DNA from: Blastococcus carthaginiensis | Lineage (GTDB): Bacteria > Actinomycetota > Actinomycetes > Mycobacteriales > Geodermatophilaceae | DNA length: 64,000 nt | Reading direction: 5' to 3' | NCBI RefSeq assembly: GCF_030731085.1 | Contig: NZ_JASNFN010000005.1 | Coordinates: 165,213-229,212, forward strand | In this document: in pieces, positions 41,850-50,264 of the stretch | Position numbering within the stretch: the stretch's first letter is position 1 | How the letters are laid out: each line of letters opens with the position of its first letter | Program-made: the position numbers and the translations under genes | Notes under the pieces: generated by a model | Database searches by the model: none | The model's input: only the letters and a program-made list of their open reading frames with translations | Told to the model about the DNA's origin: nothing

Positions 41850-42980
41850 ATGAGACGTCTCGCGTGCGCAGCGGCCACCGCCGGCCTCGCCATCACGACA
41901 CTGGGCATCAGTCCCGCCGTGGCCGCGCCGCCGGCCGGTCCGGCCGATGCGTCGCGGCTGGCTCCGGTGCCGGTGGCGCGGAACCTGGACAACCCGCGGC
42001 AGCTCGACCTGACCGATGACGGGGTGCTGGTCATCGCGGAGTCCGGGACCGGCGGTAGGAACTGCGCCGGCGAGGGCGAGGATGCCGTGTGCGTCGGCAC
42101 CACGGGGGCGGTCAGCATCGTGCGGCGCCCGAGCAAGGCCCAGGGGGTCACCGCGGAGCGCGTGGTGACCGGCCTGCTGTCCGAGGCCGGTCCGTCCGGG
42201 TTCGGCGCGACCGGGAACGACGGGGCGAGCGCGCGGTCCCTGGATGAGATCTTCGTCGCCAAGGACGTCGACGTCCCGGACGGCATCAGCGGGCTGCCGG
42301 AGGAGCAGGAAGGCAAACTGCTGCGTGCAGCGGCGGGCGAGCCGGCCGCGGTGGTCGCCGACGTCCGTGCCTTCGAGGCGGCGAACGACCCGGACCGCCA
42401 GGGGATCGAGTCCAACCCGTACGCGGTGCTCGACCTCGGCGACCGGGTGCTGGTGGCCGATGCCGCCGGCAACGACATCCTCGCCGTCGACGAGCGCGGC
42501 GAGATCAGCGTGTTCGCCGTCCTGCCCACCATCAGCGGTGGCGCGTGCGACAGCCGACAGAACCAGGGCGGCCGCTTCTGCGACCCCGTCCCGACCTCGC
42601 TCACCTTCAGCCGTGACGGGGACGTCATCGTGGCGGGCCTCGGGTCGCTGGTTCCCGGAGCGGGCCGGGTCTGGGAGCTGGACCGCCGGACCGGAGCGAT
42701 CCAGCAGACCTGGACCGGCTTCACCGGCGTGACCGGCGCGGCGCAGGACCAGGCGGGCAACCTGTACGTCAGCGAGCTGTTCGGCGGCGCCGACGGAGCC
42801 GGTCAGGTGGTGTTCGTGCCGAAGAACGGCGCACGGGCCACGTTGCCCGTGCCGCGGCCGGCGGGCGTGGTCGTCGACCAGCCCGGGAACGTCTACGTGG
42901 CGGTGAACTCGATGTCCCCCGGAACCGGGGCACCGGGCAGCGACGGGCAGGTCTGGCGGCTGACCAAGCGATCGTTCTAG
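41850..42980 (+). CDS. Secreted ScyD/ScyE-family beta-propeller-like protein
   Basis: A 376-residue secreted protein. The Sec signal peptide (residues 1-26) ends in AVAAPPA. The rest has repeated strand motifs typical of ScyD/ScyE and SMP-30-like six-bladed proteins: LDNPRQLDLTDDGVLVIAES, ESNPYAVLDLGDRVLVADAA, GNDILAVDERGEISVFAVLP and DPVPTSLTFSRDGDVIVAGL. Cysteines in NCAGEGEDAVC and ACDSRQNQGGRFC may form disulfides. The ATG at 41850 has TAGGAGGAACG just upstream. Role outside the cell unknown; no scytonemin genes are nearby, so the name is only by family. Confidence 0.88.
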   Translation: MRRLACAAATAGLAITTLGISPAVAAPPAGPADASRLAPVPVARNLDNPRQLDLTDDGVLVIAESGTGGRNCAGEGEDAVCVGTTGAVSIVRRPSKAQGVTAERVVTGLLSEAGPSGFGATGNDGASARSLDEIFVAKDVDVPDGISGLPEEQEGKLLRAAAGEPAAVVADVRAFEAANDPDRQGIESNPYAVLDLGDRVLVADAAGNDILAVDERGEISVFAVLPTISGGACDSRQNQGGRFCDPVPTSLTFSRDGDVIVAGLGSLVPGAGRVWELDRRTGAIQQTWTGFTGVTGAAQDQAGNLYVSELFGGADGAGQVVFVPKNGARATLPVPRPAGVVVDQPGNVYVAVNSMSPGTGAPGSDGQVWRLTKRSF

Positions 42981-43088
42981 GTGTGCCGATCACGGACGGC
43001 GGCGGCCGGGCCTCAGCGGGTCCGACCTCGACTCGCCGCCGCTCCCCTCACCGCCTGACCCCCGCTGGGATCAGGTGACCTGATCGTG

Positions 43089-43128
43089 GAGCGTCCTCCC
43101 TCGCGGTGTGCGGTGAGGGAGGACGCTC
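43089..43128 (+). terminator. Hairpin downstream of the ScyD-like gene
   Basis: Perfect 14-bp stem GAGCGTCCTCCCTC / GAGGGAGGACGCTC with a 12-base loop. The right arm region TGCGGTGAGGGAGGACG is repeated immediately downstream. A GATCAGGTGACCTGATC palindrome (43069-43085) abuts the stem. Confidence 0.65.
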
Positions 43129-43274
43129 TGCGGTGAGGGAGGACGACGACGGACGACGCTGCCGGGCCTGAGCGCATCACCGGGCGCTCGACCTCGCGGT
43201 ACAGCAGCGATCCTCGCCGCACACCGCGAGGTGGGCTGCTGCCCGGCGAGGAGGAGGCCCCGGAGCGACGTGCC

Positions 43275-43637
43275 TCAGCGGAACTTGGCGGTGAGGCTGT
43301 CCATCGTGCGGTTCACCGAGGCGACCTTGATGTGCGAGAGCCCCGCGTCGGCGCCGGCGGCCAGCATCGCCTCGTGCGCGGCGCGCAGCGTGGCCCACAC
43401 CTGGTCGGCCTCGCCCTCGAGCGTGGTGCCCAGCGCGCCCACCTCGTAGCGCAGCCCGGATGCCTGGATGACTGCGATCGCCGCCTCCACGTGGGCGTGC
43501 GGGTCCTCCGCCGTGCCGGGCGGCGAGGGCGCCACCTGGATCTCGGCGATGAGGATTCCTCCTCGCCGGCGCTCGTCGGCACGCTCACCGCGCGATGCTG
43601 TGCCCTCGGGCGACCTCGCACGCTCGGTCGCGCTCAT
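43275..43637 (-). CDS. MTH1187-family thiamine-binding protein
   Basis: A 120-residue protein. After a charged leader of about 27 residues comes the MTH1187/YkoF-like ferredoxin fold: LIAEIQVAPSPPGTAEDPHA, then AIAVIQASGLRYEVGALGTT, LEGEADQVWATLRAAHEA and SHIKVASVNRTMDSL. Members bind thiamine-like ligands. The ATG overlaps the dxs stop (ATGA), so it is translated with dxs, whose product DXP is also the precursor of the thiamine thiazole ring. Confidence 0.88.
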   Translation of the reverse strand: MSATERARSPEGTASRGERADERRRGGILIAEIQVAPSPPGTAEDPHAHVEAAIAVIQASGLRYEVGALGTTLEGEADQVWATLRAAHEAMLAAGADAGLSHIKVASVNRTMDSLTAKFR

Positions 43638-45553
43638 GCCCGGTCCTCGACGGCTGCCTCCACGACGCCGGCCTCGGCGCGCTCGGTGCGCCGGGCGGTC
43701 CACTCGGCGATCCGCCGGGCGACGTCCTGCTCGGTCAGCCCCGCGTCGGCCAGCACCTGCCCGCGGCTGCCGTGCTCGAAGAACTGCTGCGGCAGGCCCA
43801 GCGTGCGCACGGGGACGTCGACGTCGCGGTCCTGCAGCGCCTGGGAGAGCGTGGTGCCCACTCCCCCGGCCCGGCCGCCGTCCTCGACGGTGACGACCAG
43901 CCGGTGCCCGGCGGCCAGCTCGACCAGCTCGGGAGAGACCGGCAGGACCCAGCGCGGGTCGACGACGGTCACCTCGATGCCGTGGTCGGCGGCCCGCTCG
44001 GCCACGGCCTGGCACATCGGGACCATCGACCCGACGGCGACCAGCAGCACCTCCGCCCGGCTGCCACGGCGCAGCACGTCCACCGGACCGCGCCGCTCGA
44101 CGGCCGGGATGTCCGGCGGCAGCGACCCCTTCGGGAACCGCATCACCGACGGCCCGTCGGTGATGTCGACCGCCTCGCGCAGCGCCTCGCGCAGGGTGGC
44201 CTCGTCGCGCGGCGCGGCCAGGGCCAGCCCGGGCACGACGGAGAGGATCGACATGTCCCACATGCCGTTGTGCGAGGCGCCGTCCTCACCGGTCACCCCG
44301 GCGCGGTCGAGCACCACCGTCACCGGCTGCCGGTGCAGGGCGACGTCCATGAGCAGCTGGTCGAACGCCCGGTTGAGGAACGTCGAGTAGACGGCGACGA
44401 CCGGGTGCAGCCCGGCCATGGCCAGCCCGGCGGCCGAGGTGAGCGCGTGCTGCTCGGCGATGCCGACGTCGAAGGTGCGTTCGGGGAACCGCTCGGCGAA
44501 CGGGGCCAGGCCGGTGGGGTGCAGCATCGCGGCGGTGATCGCGACGACGTCGGGGCGCTCGGCGCCCACCCGCACCAGCTCGTCGGCGAAGGCGTCGGTC
44601 CAGGCCAGCCCCGTCTTGCGCACGCTGGCGCCGCTGTCGGGGTCGAAGACACCGGTCGCGTGCCAGGCGTCGATCTGGTCGGTCTCGGCCGGCGGGTAGC
44701 CGAAGCCCTTGGTGGTGACGGCGTGCACGATGACCGGGCCACCGAAGGAGCGGGCCCGGCGCAGCGCCGACTCCACCGCCCGGATGTCGTGGCCGTCGAC
44801 CGGGCCGACGTACTTCATGCCGAGGTCCTCGAACATGCCCTGCGGCGAGAGGACGTCCTTGAGGCCCTTCTTGATCGCGTGCAGCGCGTCGTAGAGGGCC
44901 GAGCCGACGACGGGCGCCCGGTGCAGGGCCTGGCGTACCTGCAGCAGCGCGTTCTCGTAGCCCGGGCGCAGCCGCAGGGTGGCCAGCGCGTCGGCGACGC
45001 CGCCGATCGTCGGCGAGTAGGAGCGGCCGTTGTCGTTGACCACGATGACGACCGGGCGGTCCTGCGCGGCGGCGATGTTGTTGAGCGCCTCCCAGGCCAT
45101 GCCGCCGGTCAGCGCGCCGTCGCCGATGACGGCGACGACGGGGCGGGAGTCGCCGCGGATGGCGAAGGCCTTGGCCAGCCCGTCGGCGTAGGACAACGAT
45201 GTCGAGGCGTGGCTGTTCTCCACCCAGTCGTGGTCGCTCTCCGCGCGGCTGGGGTAGCCCGACAGACCGCCGCGCTGGCGCAGCCGCTCGAAGCCCTCGA
45301 CCCGGCCGGTGAGCATCTTGTGCACGTAGGACTGGTGGCCGGTGTCGAAGACGATCGGCTCGCGCGGGGAGTCGAACACCCGGTGCAGGGCGATGGTCAG
45401 CTCGACGCAGCCGAGGTTGGGGCCCAGGTGCCCCCCGGTCTTCGCCACGCTGGTGACCAGCGCATCACGGATCTCCGCCGCCAGGGCGGGAAGCGCTTCG
45501 GACTCGAGGGCCCTGACGTCTTCCGGGCCCCGCAGCGATCGCAGGAGCGGCAC
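43634..45553 (-). CDS. dxs: 1-deoxy-D-xylulose-5-phosphate synthase
   Basis: A 639-residue thiamine-diphosphate enzyme. TGGHLGPNLGCVELTIALH and FDTGHQSYVHKMLTGR open the protein. The ThDP motif runs from VIGDGALTGGMAWEALNN to VVNDNGRSYSP. The catalytic Glu is in DVGIAEQHALTSAAGLA, followed by VVLDRAGVTGEDGASHNGMW. It condenses pyruvate and glyceraldehyde-3-phosphate to DXP for isoprenoids (MEP pathway), thiamine and pyridoxal. GTG 45553 starts the conserved region. It matches the dxs position in the mycobacterial block. Confidence 0.97.
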   Translation of the reverse strand: MPLLRSLRGPEDVRALESEALPALAAEIRDALVTSVAKTGGHLGPNLGCVELTIALHRVFDSPREPIVFDTGHQSYVHKMLTGRVEGFERLRQRGGLSGYPSRAESDHDWVENSHASTSLSYADGLAKAFAIRGDSRPVVAVIGDGALTGGMAWEALNNIAAAQDRPVVIVVNDNGRSYSPTIGGVADALATLRLRPGYENALLQVRQALHRAPVVGSALYDALHAIKKGLKDVLSPQGMFEDLGMKYVGPVDGHDIRAVESALRRARSFGGPVIVHAVTTKGFGYPPAETDQIDAWHATGVFDPDSGASVRKTGLAWTDAFADELVRVGAERPDVVAITAAMLHPTGLAPFAERFPERTFDVGIAEQHALTSAAGLAMAGLHPVVAVYSTFLNRAFDQLLMDVALHRQPVTVVLDRAGVTGEDGASHNGMWDMSILSVVPGLALAAPRDEATLREALREAVDITDGPSVMRFPKGSLPPDIPAVERRGPVDVLRRGSRAEVLLVAVGSMVPMCQAVAERAADHGIEVTVVDPRWVLPVSPELVELAAGHRLVVTVEDGGRAGGVGTTLSQALQDRDVDVPVRTLGLPQQFFEHGSRGQVLADAGLTEQDVARRIAEWTARRTERAEAGVVEAAVEDRA

Positions 45554-45659
45554 GGTGCGGCGGTGTCCTCTCGGTCGGGCGGCCCCGGGAAGCAGCCGCC
45601 GATCCACTGTAGCTGCGGTTTCCCGGCACTTCCGGTCGAGCGGGTGCCGCGGATGCAGC

Positions 45660-46028
45660 TCACAGCCGCGGCACCCAGCGCTCCCCCCGCAGCGCCCCGC
45701 CGACGACCTCCACCCCGCGGGCGGCCGCGGCCAGCCGGGCGCCCTCGCGTTCGTAGGCACCCATCGCCGCCTCGATCGCCTCCGGCGGGAGCTGGTCGGC
45801 CAGTTCGACCCGCAGGGTCCGCCAGCCGGCGCGGGCGGCCTCGAGGCCGGCGGCGACGTGGCCGCCGGCGAACCGGGCGAGCAGCACGGGGTACCGGCGG
45901 AGCACCTCGTGCGCGCGGTAGTCCGGCGGCACGAGGTCGAACAGCCAGGCGACGGCGGTGCGCTCCCAGTCAGGGGCGCCCGGCGGGCGGACCTCCTCCG
46001 GCCAGCCCGGTGGCAGCGACGTCTCCAC
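45660..46028 (-). CDS. Hypothetical protein (122 residues)
   Basis: A small soluble protein starting with GTG 46028 (METSLPPGWPEEVRPPGAPD). Visible parts are WERTAVAWLFDLVPPDYRAH, VLRRYPVLLARFAGGHVAA and ALRGERWVPRL. The pattern occurs in proteins near dxs in related actinobacteria, as far as I recall, but no function is known. It ends about 105 bases before dxs on the same strand. Confidence 0.75.
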   Translation of the reverse strand: METSLPPGWPEEVRPPGAPDWERTAVAWLFDLVPPDYRAHEVLRRYPVLLARFAGGHVAAGLEAARAGWRTLRVELADQLPPEAIEAAMGAYEREGARLAAAARGVEVVGGALRGERWVPRL

Positions 46029-46082
46029 CGCACCATTCTGCCCCAGGCGTCGAACATGTGTTCGACACCGGGGCGTGTCGGG

Positions 46083-46310
46083 TCAGGAGGACTGGCGCTT
46101 CAGCCAGAACTGCTCGAAGCCCCACGTCCCGGCGCCGCTGGAGTGGTAGCTGACCAGCTCCCACCCTTCGGCACCGAGCTTGTTGAGCACCGAGCTGGTG
46201 TCGCCCTGCTGGCGTTCCGACTGTCCGCCGGGGAGCTTGACGCTCACGCCGGCCCGCTGCGATTCCGCATCGTTGGCGGTGATGACCGAGGCGTATTCCC
46301 ACGTGGGCAC
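46083..46310 (-). CDS. DUF4177-like small protein (75 residues)
   Basis: Opens with PTWEYASVITANDAESQ and contains LNKLGAEGWELVSYHS, the hallmark of DUF4177 proteins. It ends with FEQFWLKRQSS, consistent with the edge strand of that fold. GTG 46310 is preferred; a longer frame is arginine-rich. Function unknown. Confidence 0.75.
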   Translation of the reverse strand: MPTWEYASVITANDAESQRAGVSVKLPGGQSERQQGDTSSVLNKLGAEGWELVSYHSSGAGTWGFEQFWLKRQSS

Positions 46311-46401
46311 CCCCTGACCGTAGCGAGGCGGGCGGCATCGCGGGCAGCCGGGCGGGCGCGATGGGCCGCCCAGGGCCGCCGCCCACCCCCGCCGGCGAGG
46401 G

Positions 46402-46536
46402 TCAGAGGGCGACGCCGTCCTCCACCTCGAGCCCCAGCGCCAGCGCGGCGCCGGCGGCGACGAACCACCAGCCGAGCGCCAGGAGCTTGCGGGCGGCCGC
46501 CACGTGCGGGTGGGCGGCGCCGGTCGTGCTCTGCAT
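46402..46536 (-). CDS. Small membrane protein (44 residues)
   Basis: MQSTTGAAHPHVAAARKLL is followed by one hydrophobic helix (LGWWFVAAGAALALGLEV). The ATG at 46536 has GGGGAG six bases upstream. It is one of several small genes between dxs and the RNA methyltransferase. No family is known. Confidence 0.55.
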   Translation of the reverse strand: MQSTTGAAHPHVAAARKLLALGWWFVAAGAALALGLEVEDGVAL

Positions 46537-46665
46537 CGCATCTCCCCTCGTCACGCAGCGGACGCTACGCAGGACACCGGGCGGGAGGTCGACGGATGTG
46601 ACTGCTGCGACGGGAGTGGCCCTCCGTCGCCGAACCGCCACGTGGCAGGCGGACCGGGGTGTTGG

Positions 46666-48057
46666 TCAGGCCGGCACGAGCAGCGCGACGCACTCCACGT
46701 GCGCGGTCATCGGGAAGGCGTCGAACCCGCGCAGCGCGGCCAGCCGGTACCCGGCGGCGGAGAAGGCGGCGACGTCCCGCCCCAGCGCCGCGGGGTCGCA
46801 GGCCACGTAGACGACGGCCCGCGCACCGGCGCCGGCGAGCAGGCGGCTCACCGCCGTCCCGGCACCGGCCCGGGGCGGGTCGAGGACGACGACGTCGGGC
46901 CCGGGATCCAGCTCGGCGAGGAGGCCGGTGAGCCCGTCGGCGTCCACCTCGCCCTGCCACACCTCCGCCTGCGGCAGGTCGGCAAGGTTGGCGTCCGCGG
47001 CCGCGCAGGCGCCGGGGTCGGCCTCGACGCAGACGACGCGTCCGCCGGCCCCCACCGCCGGGGCGAGCGCACCGCCGAACAACCCCGCGCCGGCGTAGAG
47101 GTCGAGCACCGTCTCGCCGGCCGCCGCGGCGACGAACCCGGCGACGGCGTCGACCAGCGCGTCGGCCGCGGCGGGGTGCACCTGCCAGAAGCCGGTGCCC
47201 TCGACCTCCCAGTCCCGGCCCCCGGCGCGCCGCTCGGCGCGGCCCGCGGGCTCGGCGGGGAGCTCCTCCCCCGCCCGCCGCACCTCGGCGGCGCGTGGCC
47301 GTCCGCGGCGGTCGAGCGGGACGGTGGTCACCGCGCCGGTCGAGTCGATCGACACGTCCACGGCGCCCGCACCGGGCCAGCGCCGTCCCAGCACCGCCTG
47401 CGCGGCCGGCTCCACGGTGATCGGGCAGTCGTCGAGCACCACGACGTCGTGCGAGCGGTGCCGCCGCAGGCCGGGGGCGCCGGCACCGTCGACGGCGAAG
47501 CGGGCACGGGAGCGCCAGCGCAGCGGGCCGCCGGGCAGCTCCTCGACGGCGAGCCCGGCCACCACCGGCTCCCCGGCGTCCAGGCCGCCGAGCCGGACCA
47601 GCTGCTCGCGGACCACCGACGCCTTGAGCCGGCGCTGCTCGGCCGGGTCGACGTGCTGCCAGTCGCACCCGCCGCACTTCCCGGGACCGCTGTACGGGCA
47701 GGGGCGCTCCACCCGCGCCGGCGCCGCCGCCAGCACCTCGACGGCGTCGGCGCGGCAGAAGCCGGGGTGCCGGTCCTCGGTGACCCGCACGCGCACCCGC
47801 TCGCCGGGGAGCGCATGCCGGACGAACACCACCCGGCCCTCGTGCCGGGCGACGCAGTGCCCGCCGTGCGCCACCGGCCCGACGATCACCTCGAACTCAC
47901 GCCCGGTCCACCCCAGGCCCCGGTCAGGTGACGTGCCGGAACGGCCCCGCTGCAGGGGGCCGCCGCGAGCTCGCGAGCGGCGGGGGGCAGCGGCGGCCTC
48001 GTCCCGAGGCTCGCCCCGAGCCTGCGAGGGGCGAGGAGGACGGGGTCGTTCAGCCAT
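46666..48057 (-). CDS. TrmA/RlmD-type class I SAM-dependent RNA 5-methyluridine methyltransferase
   Basis: A 463-residue enzyme. A TRAM-like N-terminal part begins near residue 53 (FEVIVGPVAHGGHCVARHEG, RVVFVRHALPGERVRVRV). Iron-sulfur-type cysteines are in CPYSGPGKCGGCDWQ. The SAM domain has VLDLYAGAGLFGGALAPAVG and VVVLDPPRAGAG; the nucleophilic Cys is in VVYVACDPAALGRDV, and FDAFPMTAHVECVALL ends the protein. It methylates uridine in rRNA or tRNA. The first 50 residues are Arg/Ala/Pro-rich and are encoded by a dispersed GC-rich repeat. The gene overlaps the end of the upstream permease by 8 bases. GTG 47889 is an alternative start. Confidence 0.9.
   Translation of the reverse strand: MAERPRPPRPSQARGEPRDEAAAAPRRSRARGGPLQRGRSGTSPDRGLGWTGREFEVIVGPVAHGGHCVARHEGRVVFVRHALPGERVRVRVTEDRHPGFCRADAVEVLAAAPARVERPCPYSGPGKCGGCDWQHVDPAEQRRLKASVVREQLVRLGGLDAGEPVVAGLAVEELPGGPLRWRSRARFAVDGAGAPGLRRHRSHDVVVLDDCPITVEPAAQAVLGRRWPGAGAVDVSIDSTGAVTTVPLDRRGRPRAAEVRRAGEELPAEPAGRAERRAGGRDWEVEGTGFWQVHPAAADALVDAVAGFVAAAAGETVLDLYAGAGLFGGALAPAVGAGGRVVCVEADPGACAAADANLADLPQAEVWQGEVDADGLTGLLAELDPGPDVVVLDPPRAGAGTAVSRLLAGAGARAVVYVACDPAALGRDVAAFSAAGYRLAALRGFDAFPMTAHVECVALLVPA
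47938..47990. repeat. Dispersed GC-rich repeat inside the methyltransferase 5' end
   Basis: The stretch beginning GGAACGGCCCC and containing CGCCGCGAGC and GCGAGCGGC aligns without gaps, with most bases identical, to 55324-55376. A shorter copy is at 55282-55311. Here it encodes residues of about 23-40 of the methyltransferase. Confidence 0.6.
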
Positions 48058-50092
48058 ACGGCGTCACGTCGACCTCGTCGTCGGTGAACCCGCGCCGCAG
48101 GTCACCCGGGACCGGCCCGCCGCGGCGTCCGTCGTCGTCCTGGCCGACCGAGCTCTCCAGCTGCCACGGCACGGTCGTGATCATCACGCCGGGCTGGAAC
48201 TGCAGCCGGGCGCGCAGGCGCAGCGCGCTCTGGTTGTGCAGCACGTTCTCCCACCAGTGCCCGACGACGTACTGCGGCACGAAGACCACCACCAGCTCGC
48301 GCGGGCTGTCCCGCCGGATGCCCCTCACGTAGTCGAGGACCGGCCGGGTGACCTCCCGGTACGGCGACTCCAGCACGGTGAGCGGGACGGGGATGTCGTA
48401 GCGCTGCCAGTCGGCCTGCAGCGCACGGGTCTCGCCGTCGTCGACGTTCACCGTGAGCGCGGTCAGCGCGTCCGGGCGGGTCGCCCGGGCGAAGCTCAGC
48501 GCACGCAGCGTCGGCTTGTGCACCTTCGAGACGAGGACGACGGCGTGCACCTTGCTCGGCAGGGTGCGGGCGTCGGTGTCGGGCTCGAGCTGCTCCGACA
48601 GGTGGCAGTAGTGCCGGTTGATCCCCTTCATCAGCGCGATGAGGACGGGCATGGCCAGCAGCACCAGCCAGGCGCCGTGGGTGAACTTGGTGACGACGAT
48701 GATGACGAGGACGACGCCGGTGAGGGTGCCGCCGACGGCGTTGATGGCCTGGGAGCGCCGGATCCGGGCACGCACCGCCGGGTCGGTGACGCTGCGCAGC
48801 TCGCGGTTCCAGTGCCGCACCATGCCCGTCTGCCCCAGCGTGAAGCTGGTGAAGACCCCGACGATGTAGAGCTGGATCAGCCGGTTGACGTCGGCGTCGA
48901 AGGCGAAGATGAGCAGCCCGGCGAAGCCGGCGAGCAGCAGGATGCCGTTGCTGTAGACGAGCTTGTCGCCCCGCGTGTGCAGCTGCCGGGGCATGAACCG
49001 GTCCTGGGCGAGCACGTTGCCCAGCAGCGGGAACCCGTTGAACGCCGTGTTGGCCGCCAGGATCAGGACCAGCGCCGTGGCGGCCTGGACGTAGAAGAAG
49101 CCGAACGAGGTGTCGCCGCCGAAGGTGGCTGCGGCCAGCTGGGCGATGACCGTGCGCTGCGGGTCGGTCTCGCAGTCCCCGGGGAACCCGACCAGGTCGC
49201 AGGTGTGCTCGACGTACTTCACGTCGGCGAGCAGGGCGAGAGCGGTGACGCCGGCGAACATCGTGGCCGCGACCCCGCCCATGAGGGCGAGGGTGGTCGC
49301 CGCGTTGCGGCTCTTGGGCGGGCGGAAGGCGGGAACGCCGTTGGCGATCGCCTCGACGCCGGTGAGCGCGGTGCAGCCGGAGGCGAAGGCGCGCAGCGCG
49401 AAGAAGATCAGGGCGAGCCCGGTGACGTCCTCGTACCCCGGCTCGGGCAGCACGGTCCACGAGGCGCTCTCCGCGACCAGGCCGCCCCCGGTGACGAAGT
49501 ACTTCAGCAGGCCGGTGACGACCATGATCATGATGCCGGTGATGAAGAGGTAGGTCGGCGCCGCGAAGGTCCGCCCCGATTCCCGCACGCCGCGCAGGTT
49601 GACCGCGGCCAGCAGGGCGACGAGGCCCAGGGCGATCAGGACGCGGTGCTCGTTGAGCTCGGGGAACGCCGAGATGATGTTGTCGGTCCCCGCCGACACC
49701 GACACCGCGACGGTGAGGACGTAGTCCACGAGCAGCGCGCTCGCCACCGTCACGCCGGCCCACTGCCCGTGGTTCTTGACGGCGACCTCGTAGTCGCCAC
49801 CGCCCGACGGGTAGGCACGCACCACCTGCCGGTAGGAGAGCACCACCGTCGTGAGCAGCACGACGACGCCGATCGCGATCCAGGGCGCGAAGAAGAGGAA
49901 CGCCGTGCCGGCCAGCGTCAGGACGATCAGGATCTCCTGGGTGGCGTAGGCCACGGAGGAGAGCGGGTCGCTGGCGAAGATCGGCAGCGCGAGCCGCTTG
50001 GGCAGCAACGACTCCCCCGCCCGGTCGCTGCGCACGGGCCGGCCGAGGACGAGGCGTTTCGGTAGTTGTCCGAGGTCGGACAGGCTTGGCAC
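48050..50092 (-). CDS. APC-superfamily permease (KimA-like, potassium or amino acid transport)
   Basis: A 680-residue protein with about 12 membrane segments: LPIFASDPLSSVAYATQEIL in TM1, YRQVVRAYPSGGGDYEVAVK, then TALTGVEAIANGVPAFRPPK. A soluble C-terminal domain of about 200 residues follows (from HAVVLVSKVHKPTLRALSFA) and resembles a universal-stress or Rossmann-like domain. This architecture matches KimA/YdaO potassium importers as well as unassigned APC members. It is divergent from two TrkA-type potassium regulators, supporting K+ transport. The start GTG 50092 is the first in-frame choice before the conserved LPKRL region. Confidence 0.87.
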   Translation of the reverse strand: MPSLSDLGQLPKRLVLGRPVRSDRAGESLLPKRLALPIFASDPLSSVAYATQEILIVLTLAGTAFLFFAPWIAIGVVVLLTTVVLSYRQVVRAYPSGGGDYEVAVKNHGQWAGVTVASALLVDYVLTVAVSVSAGTDNIISAFPELNEHRVLIALGLVALLAAVNLRGVRESGRTFAAPTYLFITGIMIMVVTGLLKYFVTGGGLVAESASWTVLPEPGYEDVTGLALIFFALRAFASGCTALTGVEAIANGVPAFRPPKSRNAATTLALMGGVAATMFAGVTALALLADVKYVEHTCDLVGFPGDCETDPQRTVIAQLAAATFGGDTSFGFFYVQAATALVLILAANTAFNGFPLLGNVLAQDRFMPRQLHTRGDKLVYSNGILLLAGFAGLLIFAFDADVNRLIQLYIVGVFTSFTLGQTGMVRHWNRELRSVTDPAVRARIRRSQAINAVGGTLTGVVLVIIVVTKFTHGAWLVLLAMPVLIALMKGINRHYCHLSEQLEPDTDARTLPSKVHAVVLVSKVHKPTLRALSFARATRPDALTALTVNVDDGETRALQADWQRYDIPVPLTVLESPYREVTRPVLDYVRGIRRDSPRELVVVFVPQYVVGHWWENVLHNQSALRLRARLQFQPGVMITTVPWQLESSVGQDDDGRRGGPVPGDLRRGFTDDEVDVTPYG

Positions 50093-50264
50093 GGCGCGAT
50101 GGTACGGACGCGCGGCACCCCGGCGGGCGTGACTCGGCCCACCCGGCCCCGATGGGGGATACGGGCGTCCTGCCCGCTGGCGCATCCCCGGCGGGTGTAG
50201 CTTCGCGGCCGGTGATGCGCAGGCGGACGGCGCCGGCGCCACCGGGGATCTGCGGGAGTGACGC

